From Leptolyngbyaceae cyanobacterium (GTDB lineage: Bacteria; Cyanobacteriota; Cyanobacteriia; Cyanobacteriales; Aerosakkonemataceae), in contig DATNQN010000025.1 of NCBI GenBank assembly GCA_036703985.1, positions 1-64,000 of the forward strand: DNA of 64,000 bases, written 5' to 3'. A program made the translations under genes and the position numbers. The notes below the pieces were generated by a model. It had not been told where the DNA came from. It saw nothing but the letters and a program-made list of their open reading frames with translations, and made no database searches. Numbering within the stretch: position 1 is the stretch's first letter; the number at the start of each line of letters is the position of its first letter. Shown piece by piece: positions 63,906-64,000 of the stretch.

Positions 63906-63933
63906 ATTTTAGATTTTAGATTTTAGATTTTAG
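63906..63933. repeat. ATTTTAG heptamer array
   Basis: Four contiguous ATTTTAG units just past the SDR stop, the same unit and copy number as the array at 51877-51904. Confidence 0.75.
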
Positions 63934-64000
63934 ATTGGCTGGGCAACGATCGGGCCTAGCTTAAAATAAGCGAGAATTTCTTTGATGATACCCCTGGAAA

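Overview
This window comes from a filamentous cyanobacterium. The evidence is the dense HIP1 palindrome GCGATCGC, the SLH-OprB outer-membrane porin, a cyAbrB regulator, a kinase-GUN4 fusion, GAF/PAS adenylate cyclases of the CyaB1 layout, abundant heptameric short tandem repeats and many interspersed palindromic repeats. No rRNA, tRNA or CRISPR array was found.

Layout. (1) 0-0.16 kb: the 3' end of an IS200/IS605-type tnpB with its right-end hairpin. (2) 0.4-6.5 kb: SLH porin, MATE exporter, and a secreted tyrosinase fused to about 50-residue repeats and an RTX calcium-binding tail. (3) 7.4-20.2 kb: a cohesive specialised-metabolism island. It holds an unrecognised 353-residue protein, a DDC-like aromatic L-amino-acid decarboxylase, three tandem acetylserotonin-O-methyltransferase-like proteins, a DUF3445 heme oxidative N-demethylase-like protein, a Rieske oxygenase, a PAPS sulfotransferase and an exported sulfatase. 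Its transcription units are preceded by a shared element of three contiguous 9-bp repeats (GAAAAGTAG read towards the gene), which also lies upstream of the tyrosinase. A plausible reading is a regulon that makes, modifies, sulfates and processes an aromatic amine. The product is unknown. (4) 20.25-28.6 kb: a decayed second tnpB element, an ABM protein, a response-regulator cyclase, a Mut7-C protein, a GH15 glucoamylase with CBM25, two alpha/beta hydrolases and a cupin.

(5) 28.8-33.9 kb: a GST followed by a toxin-antitoxin island with intact, orphan and frameshifted members and recent local duplications. (6) 34-42.3 kb: kinase-GUN4, a divergent basic-amino-acid ABC transporter with a fused binding-protein/permease, an M20 amidohydrolase and a two-partner-secretion-type adhesin. 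(7) 42.9-46.8 kb: four same-strand genes (DUF4126, haloperoxidase-like esterase, SDR, flavoprotein disulfide reductase) that look G+C richer than their surroundings and may be acquired. (8) 47-54.7 kb: an HTH/AAA-like protein coupled to an AAA-like protein with four GAF domains, next to a divergent CyaB1-like adenylate cyclase that carries the same GAF cassettes.

(9) 55-64 kb: a cyAbrB regulator and a group of small stress-type genes (DUF2243, baeRF-like, SRPBCC, ChaB, TspO/MBR, SDR). This part includes a mosaic scar at 57.7-58.3 kb, where a truncated SDR, a kinase fragment and a truncated DUF2243 gene meet, and a baeRF-like gene that appears to have lost its middle in frame.
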